DNA of 64,000 nt from the NCBI GenBank assembly GCA_026225945.1, contig JAMJFZ010001258.1:10485001-10549000 (forward strand). The letters are read 5' to 3'. This document shows, piece after piece, positions 45,056 to 58,378 of this stretch. Each line of letters begins with the position of its first letter. The first letter of the stretch is position 1. Position numbers and translations under genes: made by a program. The notes under the pieces were generated by a model. That model did not search any database, was not told where the DNA came from, and was given only the letters and a program-made list of their open reading frames with translations. This DNA comes from Cricetomys ansorgei (taxonomy: Eukaryota; Chordata; Mammalia; Rodentia; Nesomyidae).

Positions 45056-48000
45056 ATCTGCTAATTGAAACACAGTAATAATAATACACAGCAGACTAAG
45101 AGTAGTATATGGGAAAAAGAACTGAGCACTGAATATACAATATGAAGCGTAGTTTTCAAGGATATTTGTGGATAATGTTCATTGAACAATTAACTTGGAT
45201 TGAAAAATGTGTATTATGCTACTTAGTCAATAAACACAGAAGCCTGATATATTTGAGTACCCTCGTTAGACAAAAGAAGTTGAGGGTTAGTGGGTGATGA
45301 AAGTAGTCATTCACCAATACAACTAACAAATATCAAAGCTTTAAGTCAAACATAGGGGATTGCTGAATATGAAAACTTCTGATCACAGCCAATATATCCC
45401 CTTACTTTGAAGACTTGTTACAAGATTGCCATTTAAGTGTCCCTACCACCATACTAGTTTTATTAGGTGCTAAAAGAAATCACATCACTCACTCAGCTGT
45501 ATGAGTTACAAGAGCAGGACTAGAATCGGCAGCCATTAGTGGAACTCCAAGCCACTTGTCAGAGGAAGCTCACAAAGGGGGTTATTGTACCACTTCATCT
45601 TCTGATACAATGGAGTTGACTGGAACAGGTTATTTTCATTGTGTTCAGCCAAAGAAGTCATAATGGTTGAGATGCATTTGAAATACTTCCAGTTCTGTTA
45701 ATCCAAGGTGGCCCTAAGGGAGTCAGGTGAAGCAGTGATCCCTTACCTAGAGAGCATGATTCATTTGTTGCTCCCTTGCTGATGCTATATGCAAGTTTTC
45801 AAACCAGGCCTATCAATTTAATTTTCAAGTTACTAATCATTAATTCAGATTCAAACATGTTTTTCCTCTAAGGTTAAATAAAATTCACATTTTTTCAGGG
45901 ATTTCACAGTGGGCAAAAAGTAAAAACCCCAGCAGCATTAAGATGATGAAAAGTCTCTTTCTATAGGTAGTTCCCATTATCTCCAAATCTCCATTATTAA
46001 AAGATGACACCCTGGAATTACTATACGGAGTAGCTCAAGGAAGCTTGGTAAGGCTGAATCTTGAAGCTAAAATTTTCTTTCTCTCCTTACAATTCCAGTT
46101 ATAGACATATTCAGATTCCGGTGTTGGAATGGTTAGTCTGTTACTGTCTTATTAATTTTCAATTGCTGTCAACAGTGTTCCAAATGCACAAAATCTTAAA
46201 GTATCGTAGATAAATAATTTCCATCTCTGTGGCTTCAGACTACTGGCAAAACTTTGCTAGTTATTCTTATGAGGCTGTCATGGTGTACCCCGAATCCATG
46301 CCAGTTGGAGGCTGGCTTGGAGAAGAAGCCATTTGCATTGCACTCTGGTGGTTGACAGAATCATTTGCTTGAAGGTAAGGGATCTATCTCCCTCGCATTT
46401 TGATGAGGGTTTGATCAGAGCTGACTTTGCCTCCTATGGGCATGATGATCAAAGGGGAGGAAGAGAGTCTCAGAACACAGATGTTGATCATGTCTGGACA
46501 AATCACTAGGATCTTTGAAAACCTCATTGATTAGACAAAGGAAAGAAGTGTAGACGGGATTTCATTCTAGATTATCTCTAGGTGAGATATTTATGGGGAA
46601 GATGGTAGAACTGTAGCAGAGCATCTCTAGAAATTGCATATGAAGGAGGGGATTTTCACAGAATTTATGGAAGAAACTTGAGTGAGACACAGGGACAGGG
46701 AATGCACTGGCCAGGCCAGTTGGCTCAATCACTAGGTGTCCAGTTGCTTCCTCTCAATTTAATTGGTTTCTTCCTGTATAGATACCAAGCAAGGATGTTC
46801 ATTTGTGTAAAAGTGATAAGGAGAGAGCAGACCTCCCCTTTGGCATCCCTGGTCTTTGACCAGAATACAACCAAGAATATTTTGGCTTAAATATTTTCAT
46901 TGTCTCTAGCTATTGGTTATGACAGAATGCTAACAAAACTGGGTACATTCTGCATTTTTAGCAAAGTGTCTTTCTCCTGTTCTTGTTATTGGCACACGCA
47001 GAGTAGTGTGTTTTCAGAACCAAGGCTTTAGAGAAGCCAATGCAAAACAAGACAGCATTGCCAGAAATAACTCTGATTCATTACATAGTTAACACTTAAT
47101 TAACTTCTGAGTTTCTAAGGGTTCAAAAATCTTCAAAACTTTTTGTGATTTCCACACTCAAGCCCAAGGTCTTAACTATATTCAGGGTGAGGAGACTTTT
47201 ATAAGTCATGAATAACGAGGCAGCAAGGAAGAACCCACATTAAAATCCATCCCATCCTATGCCAAGACAGAAACAAGATGGCTCTAAATGCTCATAAAAT
47301 AGTTTCAAACATATTGTGTCCTTCAAAGGGCCAAAGTCTAGGGTTGTCTGGGAGACAACCTTTAGCCACGAGTAGTGATCAGATCCTTAGAGCTTTTTAC
47401 TTTCTTCGCTCTAAGGCATTAGAGTCCCATTAAACTTAGATTAAACATTAAAAATAATTTATGGGCATAATTATTATTCATAGTATCTGGACTTCAGGCA
47501 CTCTTTAGAATCAGGGAGTCAGTCTTCATAGAATCAGAGAATTCTATCACTATCTCTATTTTGTTTCATTCTGAAATTCAGAAGTAATTTAATTTTCTAA
47601 CTACAGATGGATTTCCCTTTCACATTTATCTACATGGGGGAACATGGTTGGCCTTGAAGAAGGGCTGTGGGGAAGTGACTATTAATGAATATTAGGCAAG
47701 AATTGAACAAGGTTACATGTTCTGAAGGGACTGTATACAGGTAGGACTCCTTTAACAATGTTGTAGAAGAGATAAACTAAAGGTACAGGCTTCTAGGAAA
47801 GTGATGGGTGGTAGAATTTTGGCATCTTCTTTCTTTGATTTAATTCCAACACAATTTTTTCTCTCACCTCCCCAATCCTGATTGTATAAGTTTTTCATGT
47901 ACTTTAACCTTTAAGTTCCAACAGAAACAATCTCTTAACATACTTTTTGTAGTTAAGACCACCCACACTTTTAAGTATATTTTACTTGAACCGAGACTAT

Positions 48001-48824
48001 GGGAAGATCCCTTTGGAATTTTCTGTTCAGCAGTCTGTGGAAAGCATATTCCTAGGGCATGCAAAAAACCTAGATGAAAGCAGCAGACATTGTTAAGTTT
48101 GAAAGAAGGATGCCTGAGTTGCAGTCTGATGTAATTCTATGAACTTTGAAATTCTTTGCTGTACAATCTTGTTCATTGATAGTTCGTAATCTTGTTGAGC
48201 AAGTCACGTTTCTGGCCATGGAGAGCTAGCTGTGTTTTTTGCTTCCTTTCTGTGGGTATTAAAATGTAAACATTGAATAGAATATTCACATAACTAGCCC
48301 ATAAAAGTGAATGTTGTCAGTGTCAGAATTATATGCTGTAAAAATGACAATAAAATAGCAGTCTTCTGGTTAGGCGAGTGATTGCCTACCTTGTTTTTAT
48401 TAGCCTTGAAAGAATTTTGTAAACTGGATTTATGTTTCCTAATTTCTATTGGTTTGCTGTTTTCATTAGTCTCAGCTTGGACAATCAAAATCAGACATTT
48501 GTTATGCCTCTCTGCTGTGTATGCACTTCTCCTCAGGCAATAAACGGAAAAGTTGCCTGCATACTTAAATCAGATTAGGGAAGGACTCTGCCTATATATA
48601 GTTTGTTGGCTTTTGAGCTCTTAGCACTCCTCACAGTCTCTCTCAATCGCTAGGAAGTTTAGTACAAATCTAGTCACTGGAGGAGAAGACCATCATAAAA
48701 TAGTTGGTTAACTAAAACAAATTGTATCAGGTTATCAGGGAGATCATAAACATGTCATATATGTGTTCATTTATTTCAGATGAATTCATTATACCAAATG
48801 TTGCTTATACATCATTTCAAAGCT
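45056..48824. other. repeat-poor unannotated stretch
   Basis: No gene or recognisable interspersed repeat in almost 4 kb. A TATA-like tatatatag sits at 48593-48601. Confidence 0.42.
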
Positions 48825-48878
48825 TCAGGGGTTGAATTCAGGGCATGTGCTCTCCCATAAAACATATCTCAATTAATG
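48825..48878 (-). mobile_element. ID-like SINE fragment
   Basis: aggggttgaattcagggcat and gtgctctcccataaaacata match the inverse of an ID/tRNA-Ala-type head. Very diverged. Confidence 0.4.
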
Positions 48879-50684
48879 AAGCTTCTTGGTCTCAAATGAG
48901 TCTTGTTTGGATGGAAGCTGCAGTGATGTACTAAGTATGAACCCTGACCAGCTGCATGTGGGGTTAACTTACACTAGATAGACCCGGACTCCACCTGGCA
49001 GGATTGCTTCTCCACAGAGCCATGAAAATATGTCAACAATGCAGGCTCTTTAATGTTGACACAGGGCCATTGGATCTCTTAGCCTGCAATTTACTGATCA
49101 TATTTGTGAGACCTACTTCCAGGTTCACTTTTGTTTCCCTAGGTAAGTCTCCTGACGATAGCACCCTGAATCTAGCAACAGCTTGTACATTCACATTACA
49201 TAGGCACTATCTGTGGAATAGGCAGGATTAAAGAGATGAGAACCAGGGGTAACTGTAAAAAGGAGACAAATTTGGGGCTATTCTGATCCAAGGATAGTAC
49301 GTGTTATCTTTCTGGAGAGAAGTGGAGTGATTAAATCCCTTGAGGCTTTCAGTTGGAGATCTTAGGAATAAATTCTAAATGTAAGGTGAGGCCCTGAATA
49401 TGAACATGAATAGAATTGGGTAAATGCTAGCTATTTTATAGTTTATTGGAAATTTTAAAAACAAGGACAAGATGCATTTAGAATGATTAAGTATTAATAT
49501 ACATTAAAGAGCTTCAGAGCCTCTGGGGCTTCTGTTATGGAGACTCATCTGAAGCCACGTGTACCCATAAAATGACCTCTGTATATGAAGTTGCACCTGC
49601 AGGAGATCAACGGCTGTGTATTGCCATGTCAATTAAAGCAGGTCCTTTCCACTCAGAAAAACAAAATGCCTTCTTACAGGAACTAATATCAAGTACTGGC
49701 ATTGGTTTTCAATTACCACCTTCATGATTTCTACACAGCTATGTAAGGATGTGTAAAGTGTTCATTTCATTGTCTTGACATCACACACATTATTTCAAGA
49801 AATGGATTCTTTTTTAGTGAAATAGCTATACATAATTATTGTGGCATGAAGCACACATGTACACATGTGCAAGCACAAACATTTTTGAGGCTGTGTCTAA
49901 AAAACTGTGCAGTGTAATGTTGAAGTTAGCTATGTAGGGGATTGACACGAAGCCTTGAGGGAACAGGAAATCTGTCACCAATATGCAGTCAGTTTACTGA
50001 ATCAACAGTGTCAAATAGTGAGTACACACAAATATGGAACGAAGGGATTGGATGAAGGACCAGTTCCTTCACCTTTATAGATCTGCTACTATAATATGTT
50101 CTTCGCAATCCATAACCTTTGCCAAGGAAGCAGTAACAGATCATAGAGGATAGGAATTATTTTCACAAGTGCAAATAAAGAGCTGGTTGCTATTTTGTTA
50201 GGGTAAAAGTGGGCGGCAGGGTATTGAGGAGCACTTTAGTCAGTGAAGGTGTTAAAAACCACCAGAATTTAATTTTTGCGATTGCTTTGAGTTTTTAAGC
50301 CACCTCATTTTTCTATATCTATCGTATGTGTGTATAAACACTTGGTAAAAATTTGACTAAAAGAGTGAACCAGTTAAGGATACAGATGTATCAGGGATAA
50401 TAAATACATGGCTCACATCATCAGTAAACTTACCGAGACCAGCTGAACTGGTAGCCAGGAATGAGAGGGATCTGTATAAAATAATGGAAGCCAGAAATGG
50501 TGTGTACCAAATATAATCTCTGGATAAGCTGTAACAGAGTAGAAGGAAGTTATCCATCAGTTCTTCTTGCCTATGAATAGGTATTTTGTGGGAGATGACA
50601 TTTGTACTTCCCATTTCAAAGACTAAAGGCACAGGTAAAATTTTGTTGCTTACTGTGGAAATTTACTATGGAAATTTCAAGGGT
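48879..50684. other. unannotated stretch
   Basis: No gene or repeat recognised. Confidence 0.45.
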
Positions 50685-50760
50685 CAGAAGTGGGGTCATC
50701 AGTAGAACTTGTAGGCATTCATGAGGCCCTGGGTTCAATCTCCAGTGCTGCACATCCTCA
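50685..50760 (+). mobile_element. ID-like SINE
   Basis: ggtcatcagtagaacttgta, ggcattcatgaggccctggg and ttcaatctccagtgctgcac follow the ID element (derived from BC1/tRNA-Ala) in sense. A box-B-like ggttcaatc is visible at 50730-50738. It lacks a clear A-rich tail. Confidence 0.65.
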
Positions 50761-51867
50761 GATGGAAGTTTTGTATTGTGTATCATGAGTATGGTAGATC
50801 TTAACTGTGCCCTTGAAAGTTGAATGGGATTTAGTATCTACTTTCCAGGCTTATTTCATATTTTATTTATTTTAGTCCCTAATGACTTTTTATTACTGAA
50901 TTTAAGATAAACAATAGATACATATCTCAAGAAGGAGAATGGAATGGGAAGGTTGAGACCTGAGAAAGTTTGTACACTCTGAAAAGATTATAAATCCTAC
51001 AAAACATTGCCTTTCTGGAAAAGTTCCAAGAGAAAATACTGAAACCAGGAGTGTGAGTTTCATACAGAAAGATCTCAGTGTCAGTTTAGATAACACAGTA
51101 AATAAAATGAAACATAATGAAACACTACCATACTCAGAAACATTTTAAAGTGCAAGGACCTACCCTTGCCAATGACAAGTTCCCGATACGAGTACATCAA
51201 AGGGTAGACTATGTGACACGGAAGATTTGGGGGCGATGATGACATTAACCTTCACAATCTCTTCCAGGCTTGATTTTCAATGACTTGGAAGTTCTAAATA
51301 TATTTGTTTGTTTTCTGAATGTACTTAGCACCTTTCTAATTTGATCCATCCCCTAATTCCATTTGGGTACCATTTTTAGTCATCTTGAAAAATATATGGA
51401 TGCTTGATTCCCATACATAATATGTTCTTATGCTCTATCAGGTGCAGAAAAAAAACAAGAAAAACAAAGTTCTCAAGTAATGCCTAAGATGATAATTGGG
51501 TGATGATTAACTCTCAGGTTCAAAAATACATACACTTCACATACAGCATGCTGGTGTTTAAGCAAAACCTTTTTCATAAGTGCAAATAAGGAGGTGACTG
51601 TTATCTTTTAGTGGGAAAGCACCTACCTTAATCAGTGAAGGTGAGAAACCAACTTGATAGACTAATGAGATGTTGGGCCTTGAAAAAAGAACCAGGAAGT
51701 AAGTCTTGCCTTTAATAGCTCTGCTGTTTCACCATGGTGCAATGTCACTGATCAAAGAGAAGAAAAACATGATGAATTTGGTGGCAGGACAAATTCATTG
51801 TTTGGGGTAGGGTCTCTAGACTTTCATAAGCCTACAGATCTTCTCCTCCATGCCCCATTGTGCTGTA
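50761..51867. other. unannotated stretch
   Basis: No gene or repeat recognised. Confidence 0.45.
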
Positions 51868-52065
51868 GGATATTTATTTATTATTTTAAATAATCTTTAT
51901 TAGTTCTTTAAGAATTCCACATGATGTGTTTTGACTATATTCACCTCTTCTCATACTCTTTCCAAATCTATTATCCCTTCCCTACCCACCCAATTTTATG
52001 TCCCCTTCTGACTTCTACTTTCCTTAAAACCCACATAATTTGTGCTGCAAAGAACCTATGACTAG
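51868..52065 (-). mobile_element. L1 3'UTR fragment, antisense
   Basis: ttaagaattccacatgatgt, gttttgactatattcacctc, cccttccctacccacccaat and acataatttgtgctgc match the antisense 3' region of rodent L1 as I remember it. Confidence 0.6.
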
Positions 52066-52124
52066 ACAGGTCTTATAATCTAGAATGTAAGCTTCTACTA
52101 TTACTCTGCTCAATGGACATAGTA

Positions 52125-52370
52125 TTAGACAGATTTCTGGTGATGTACTGTCTTTGTTCTCATTGATTAGTACACCCAGTCAGTCCTCATCAGAGAAGTG
52201 TCCTTGTGCAGAGAGGGCACATAACAAAGAGACCCACAACCAGTGCAAAAACAGAAATTTGAATGCCCAGTTCTAAAAGGGATGTCTATAACACAACTTT
52301 CTTCCTATGGGTCAGTGTGGAAGAATGGGCAGGATAGTGTTAAGAGGCCTAGAAAATGGGTAATTTAAAG
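52125..52370 (+). mobile_element. L1 3'UTR-like fragment, sense (tentative)
   Basis: tcctcatcagagaagtgtcc, ttgtgcagagagggcac, agagacccacaaccagtgca, aaagggatgtctataacaca and a final gtgttaagaggccta word follow a sense stretch of rodent L1 3' DNA. It lies 60 bp after an antisense piece, again suggesting an inverted insertion. Confidence 0.45.
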
Positions 52371-53910
52371 GAAAATATTGTTTTCTGAATGCAGTAGTTT
52401 AGTTGAACATTTGAATCCACAACAAAACTTCCCTCCATAGCCTTAGGCCAGGAAAATTTGTAGCTTAGAGCAGAGGAGGTGGCATGAAGATCCATTCCTG
52501 CCTAAATAGCTACTGGCAACTGATAGCCTCTGAGAAGGACAGAGTAAGTCTCTTTTAGGGATAAATGTTACATATCCAAGAGTTGATTGGCAGCACAATC
52601 TATATTTGATGAGTTTTACTTATATTGTTCATACATGTGATACTCATTTTTTGGTATAGTCCCGAGCATGTCAGCTATCATTTCCAAAATTAGACCCTTT
52701 TGCTCTAAATTAAAAGATAATGTCTAATGTATTTAGAATTTCTTTGAATACTACAATTCCCATACCTGAATCTAGTGAGAATTTGTCAAATCAAATTACC
52801 AGATCACTAAAAGTGGCTTGTGTGTTGACAATATCAGAAGTGAACTTTATTTCTCTACATCAGCGTTTAAAGATGCCTTTTGATGCAATCACACCCATCA
52901 GGCTTATTCTGGGATGGAAGTCATCTTATTTATCCTTGGAGATGAACAACCTCCTTCTGTCACCTTTCTCTGTTCCTTATGCCTGATAAATAAGATATTT
53001 CCCTTCATGCCTCATTAGAATCTACCATGGTTTCTAGAATCCTTATTTCTTCTGTTTTTAATCTTAAAATCTGTTGCTCAAACTTCTCATGTAAAACCCT
53101 TGTAAGTACACTTGAGGGCCTGAGGAAAAATGTCTCACTAAAATGACTCTATTGTCTTACACTGAGATGCACAAATTGGAGTACATATCAGCTGTGTTAT
53201 AAATGCTACTCAAGACACAGTGAAGCAAAAGCAGCTCTTTGCTAGGATTCGTCCAGGAGGGGGATCTGAAGGATTGGGCTTTGCCTGGTAGGAACAAACT
53301 TCCCTTGGTGACCTGCCAGTGTCTTCAGTGAGGACTTGTCTTTGCTAGGTGTTATCTCACAGTCTCAATGTCCATAACAACAAGGGGATTGGAGGGGGAG
53401 CGTGGTACATGAAGAAAGCAATGGGAAATATGGGGTGCATGGAAAATCATGAGTCCCTCAGTGGAATTGTAGACTTGAGTATTTGCCCATCCTGCTAAGC
53501 ATAGTTCAGATTAGTTTGGAATTGTAATTATTTTGAAACTGATATTTTTTTAAATGGCTTAGAAGAAAAATGATGATGACTTTTCTGTCTCATTTGAAAA
53601 TACTTCCTTGATATTAGCAGGAGGTGTGCAAGAAATAACTGCTTTTTTCACATCTAATTCTGCAAAGACAAGATGGCTGGGTGTTTGGACAGCTTCATCA
53701 AACATAATTACAACTCTCTGCAAAGAGCTGGGCCTATTTAGATATTCAGAAACAATGATAAAGACTACCCTACTTTTCTTGGTATTATGACAGCATTTGA
53801 GGTAAAATCATCACCTGAAAAATACAGATAAATTGTTATACTAGGCAGTAATAATAATAATAATATCTACCTGTTGCCAAGGGTCAATCAGTAGATGATC
53901 CGAGGATAAT
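52371..53910. other. unannotated stretch
   Basis: No gene or repeat recognised. A short (AAT)n run lies at about 53850-53864. Confidence 0.45.
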
Positions 53911-53915
53911 ACATA

Positions 53916-53971
<56 letters not shown>
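53911..53971. repeat. (CA)n microsatellite
   Basis: About 30 ca units with two t interruptions at the left end. Confidence 0.97.
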
Positions 53972-53972
<1 letters not shown>

Positions 53973-54296
53973 TGCGTTTTCTTAATGTTAAAATTGAACC
54001 TCATTTCTTTCAAAGCTCTTCTTCTTCTTTTTTAAGTAAAGTACATGACCAGTAAAAGTTACAAGTTTATTTCACTTTCCGGAGTGGGTCAACCATCACT
54101 CCTTATTAATAAAATCATCGGTTTTGTTAGACAATGTCTAGAGCTATACAGTTACACACATTCTTCCAGTTTTACTTAGAATGGGAACAAAGTCTGTTTT
54201 CCTGGCTCAACATTGTTGGCTGAGGAGATAAACTCTTAGTATTTCACCCATATAGCAGCTGTTTAGTTAGTGTTTGCCTTGTTTGGGTTGTTTGGG

Positions 54297-54432
54297 GTGG
54301 GGTCTTTGAGACAGAGTTTGATGAACCCCAGACTGTCCTCAGTCTCGCTGTAACTACAGTGTTGAAGTTGGCCTTGAACTCTTGAGTTGCTCCACCTCAG
54401 TGTCCCAAGTGCAGAGAATGCAAGCCTGCTCC
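54297..54432 (-). mobile_element. old B1-type SINE (PB1/B1F-like)
   Basis: ttgagacagagtttgatgaa, ccccagactgtcctcag, gttggccttgaactcttgag and agtgtcccaagtgcagagaa are antisense early-B1 words. Confidence 0.68.
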
Positions 54433-55949
54433 CGCAGGTAAGCTCAGAGGTAGGGGTTATTTTTGATAATTATTATTTTTACTTGACAAAAGAAGACCAG
54501 CTGCTGACTATCTTGCAGACATTTTCTGGATTTTCTCACATTCTCATGTGAAATCATGTGTATTTTTTTTGAAGCTTAAAAAAATTTACTTAAAAAATTA
54601 GTGTCAGAGTGCAAACAAAAATGAAATCTGGAAATTTAATTTAAGAACACTAAGATTTAGCCACTAGCTAGTCTCATAACATAGATTCCTTCTCCTTACT
54701 CAGCATCACCTCAGTCTGACTGACATGTCAGTGCCATTACTGTGGACTGAAATTCCCTACCTGTGAGATCACACAAAAGCAGCAGCTCAAGAAGACAGGA
54801 TTCACACATGGAGAGAGTCAATATCCATCTTAGGCTGCCTTTAATACTCTGTCCTATTTAATTTCTAAGGTTCTCATAGTCTCTATTAGATCATCTCGTC
54901 CATCTCATTGTATTATTATGACACTTATTTTTTTAACAAAAAGGAAATAGACCTAGAAGGCAAACTTTGTCTACCTAAGATACTGAAGTATCCCTGTGAG
55001 TCATTTAACTTTAGCACAGTGGACAACACATTAAGAAAATATTCTTCTTTGTTTGAGTCGACTAATATTTTTAAATGATGAACAAAACCTCCTAGTTTAT
55101 CAAAGAAAAAGATACTGGTACCAATAAATGATAATCCTTTAAATGTGTGAGTCTGAGAGTTGATCACAGAACTAAATGAAGTGGAAGAGAACACTACAGT
55201 AGCATTAATGCAAGGAGCAGTGCAGGGTGGAATTCTCCTCCCTGTCTGGCACTGTCTGCCTGGAGTGCTTCCTCTAGTCCACTCTAGGTCATACCCCTTC
55301 CAGTGTAATTTCTTTCTGAAATGTTCTATTATTTATCAGGAGCATCTTAATGTAGCTCCCATTGCTCTCTCCAGCCAGAGGCCTGAAACCCTTAAATTAG
55401 ATCCCTGAAACGATGCCACCAAGCTGAACCCATTTAATTTTGTCTGGTTGTATTCATTAGCATAATGAATATTGAGCTCATTTACAGTTCTACGAGAACA
55501 CTCCATATTAGCTAGTGGCAAAATAAAACTTTTTATAAGCAGGATTTTCTAAGCATCACTTTCCCAAAATAACTTGAGAAAAATATTAAAATTATAAACT
55601 ACAGATAAACTCGTCTGCATAATTTCAAACTTAAATAAAACTTATGAATTAAAGGTATACTTTGTTATTTAGTACAATTTCGTGACAGAGTAAGGGATGC
55701 AGAAAAGATGGTCTGTGAAATTTGCTTTGCTCATCTGCACATTTTGTAGTCTCCTGCTTGGCGCTACGACTTATGAAATAATCATGACTGGCTACAGTTG
55801 CCTAGTCAGATAGAAATGCCAAGATGCTCACAAAAAAACAAATATAAAAAAAACATAAAATTTAAAATTTATATATATGAAGGCATCGATGTGATGCTGA
55901 AACCAAATGCAATAGATATACCGATATGCGATATATATGTATTTCTCCA
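54433..55949. other. unannotated stretch
   Basis: No gene or named repeat recognised. Confidence 0.45.
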
Positions 55950-56240
55950 TAACAACCCACCACAGTTTAGAGCTTAGAACAATATATTTATTATCACATG
56001 AGTTCTGTAAGGTCCAAGGTTCGGTGTACTTTAGCTAGTGCCTCTGCTTAGGGACTCACAAAACAGTAATTGAGGCATCGACTCAGTTATTGCTATCTGG
56101 AAGATTGCTGGAGAGTCTCTTTCCACATGCATGAAGGCTGTTAACACAATTTATTGACATGGTAGTTGGACAAATGAGACTCTACTTCCTGCAGGTTGCT
56201 CTCTACCTGTTGGTGCCTTTAAAAGTTTCTAGAGGCTGCC
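55950..56240 (+). mobile_element. old mammalian interspersed repeat (class unassigned)
   Basis: cataacaacccaccacagtt, tagagcttagaacaatatat, ttattatcacatgagttctg and taaggtccaaggttcggtgt follow the same old family as 10395-10620. Its right edge is unclear. Confidence 0.5.
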
Positions 56241-56940
56241 TTAAATTTTGTACCATGTGGGTTACCACAGTACTGTCATTTGCTTCATCAAGTCAGTAGT
56301 AAGATTGTCTAGTGTCAATCACTCTCAAGATGAAATACTATATAACATAGACACAGAGCAAAACCCTATTGCAGTGGCTATATCCTATTGGTAGAAAAGG
56401 GCTGTTAGCCCCGCCCATAGCCAAAAAGTATTATGCAAAGGCATAAACCCAGGAAAGCAGGGTTCATGGAGCAATGAGAATGCACAGGGATACTGGGGAG
56501 TTACTAGAATGCAGCGTAGGAGAGAACCCTTTCATACCGAGAAGATTGTATTTCTTTGCATTTCAGTGCTGTGGCAGAAGGGTTACTTCCTAAAAATTGT
56601 ATAAAACTATGTATGCTTATATGTGTGGGTCTTTAAGAATAGTATGTTAGATCCAGTTTTCTCTAAGAGTGTAGCCTCTGGTAAGTTGAACACACTACAC
56701 TGGAAGACCACACATCTAATATATGGGCAGCACAAACTTGTCTTGAGATTTTCATTTGCTTGTTTTAGGACACACAAAGTTGGGTTGGGTTGGGGTAGAT
56801 CAGGGAAGAATTCATGTGAGTTGGTCATAATGATTATTATCAAAGCACAATGTGCAAAATGCTAGAAGAACTTACTTTTTTTTTTTTCAGAAAGAACATG
56901 TTTTGATTACTTTAAATTTATTTAAAATAAAAAGAACTGA
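56241..56940. other. unannotated stretch
   Basis: No gene or repeat recognised. A poly(T) run lies at 56876-56888. Confidence 0.45.
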
Positions 56941-57171
56941 AATGGACTAGGAAGATTGATCCTTGGTTTAAAATACTTGTTTCTCTTTCAGAGGCCGTGG
57001 GTATTATTTTCAATACATACATGGTGGTCCACAACCAGCTGTTACCAATTCTCAGAGATCCCACACCATCTTCTGAGTTCAAGTACCAGGCACACACATG
57101 TTACACAGACATACATCATGCAGGCAAAGTACCTATACATATAAAGTAAATCAAATAAATATTTAAAAAGG

Positions 57172-57173
<2 letters not shown>
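56941..57173 (+). mobile_element. B2/B3 SINE, diverged
   Basis: gttt(c)tctttcagagg, catggtggtccacaaccagc, agagatcccacaccatcttc, aggcacacacatgttacaca and acatataaagtaaatcaaat (tail) are in B3 order. The head is strongly changed. Confidence 0.8.
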
Positions 57174-57227
<54 letters not shown>

Positions 57228-57228
57228 G
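57174..57228. repeat. (TA)n microsatellite
   Basis: About 23 ta units followed by tatatgtatatatg, at the 3' end of a B2-type SINE. Confidence 0.96.
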
Positions 57229-57455
57229 CATGCACACACATTTGCAATGCATATTTTGCATTTACTATACCAAATATAAATGTAAAATATCTGTTGTTGT
57301 TAATATGAATATTTTATTAAATATCAATGTTGTAATTTAAAAATCTTTGAAGATAGGACAATCTAATTAATATACTACCCATTACTTTCATGAACCAAAC
57401 CTCATAGTAACAAGACAGAAAAGACGTAGTATTTGTATATTTTATATAGATAGAG

Positions 57456-57688
57456 CAGTGTTTCTCAACCTTCCTAATGCTGTGACCCTTTAATACAGGT
57501 CTTCATGTTGTGGTGACTACCCCCAACCATAAAATTATTTTTGTTGCTACATCATAACTGTAATTTTGCTACTGTTATTAATTGTAACATAAATCTGATA
57601 TGCAAAAGATCTTAGGTGACCACTGTTAAAAGGTCATTTGACCCCCCCCTCCCCCAGAGGAGTTGCAACTCACAAGTTGAGAACTGTA
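57456..57688 (+). mobile_element. URR1-type hAT (Charlie) DNA transposon, non-autonomous
   Basis: Begins cagtgtttctcaaccttcct and ends caagttgagaactgta, imperfect terminal inverted repeats of the rodent family with consensus cagtggttctcaac. Internal words gctgtgaccctttaatacag, tcatgttgtggtgac, ccaaccataaaattattttt, tgctacatcataactgtaat and ttttgctactgtta are near consensus. It has no transposase coding region, and autonomous hAT enzymes moved it in trans. The flanking 8-mers agatagag and agaaaggt could be a decayed target duplication. Confidence 0.9.
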
Positions 57689-58177
57689 CAGAAAGGTCAA
57701 ACAAGGATATATTTTATTATACATGACTAAGAGAATAAATATTTTTATTGAGACTACATATAAACATAGTTCTTTAAGTTAATTAAGTTAATTTAATATT
57801 TACAGAAAAACAATTAATATTCTAAATATCAACAAAGAAATCTAAACTTCCAACTATTAAGCACTTTATTGACCAAATTGTTTGATAATAATCCAATTAA
57901 ATTATATAACAAAAAGGACCAATTAAACAAAATTCTAAAAATGAACACAATTTTATTCAAGAATTAAAAAATCCAAACATTTTTAAGTCCAAATTTGCAA
58001 GTCTAAAGCTAGCCTTGTAAGTCATTTGACTGTGAGCAAAACTAACAAACACTAGTGAAATATGAACTTAAGCTTAGTTTACAACCAGATAATATTTGTA
58101 TAATTATTTTTAATTAAAACATTAAAATTATGAATCAATTACTACTTTTAAGAATCTTAAAAAAAAAATAAAAAGAG
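57689..58177. other. unannotated, very AT-rich
   Basis: Mostly A/T with no gene or repeat recognised. Confidence 0.5.
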
Positions 58178-58372
58178 CTGAGTAGTGGTGGTGCACACCT
58201 TTAATCCCAGCACTAGAACTCGGGAGGCTGAGGCAGGCAGATCTGTGAGTTCAAGGTCAGCCTAGTCTATAATGTGTAATGTGAGTTCCGGGACAGCCAG
58301 AGTTACAACAGAGAAACCCTGTGTCAAAAGACAAAAAACAAAACAAAACAAAAAACAAACAAACAAAAACAA
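58178..58372 (+). mobile_element. B1 SINE
   Basis: gtagtggtggtgcacacctt, taatcccagcactagaactc, gggaggctgaggcaggcaga, gacagccagagttacaacag and agaaaccctgtgtcaaaaga are sense B1. Small internal insertions sit near 58214 and 58271. An (AAAC)n tail follows. gaatctta at 58152 and gaatctaa at 58374 may be the target duplication. Confidence 0.95.
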
Positions 58373-58378
58373 CGAATC

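Noticed and set aside
50685..50760. tRNA-Ala gene
   Set aside because: Sequence follows the ID SINE with many changes; acceptor arms do not pair.
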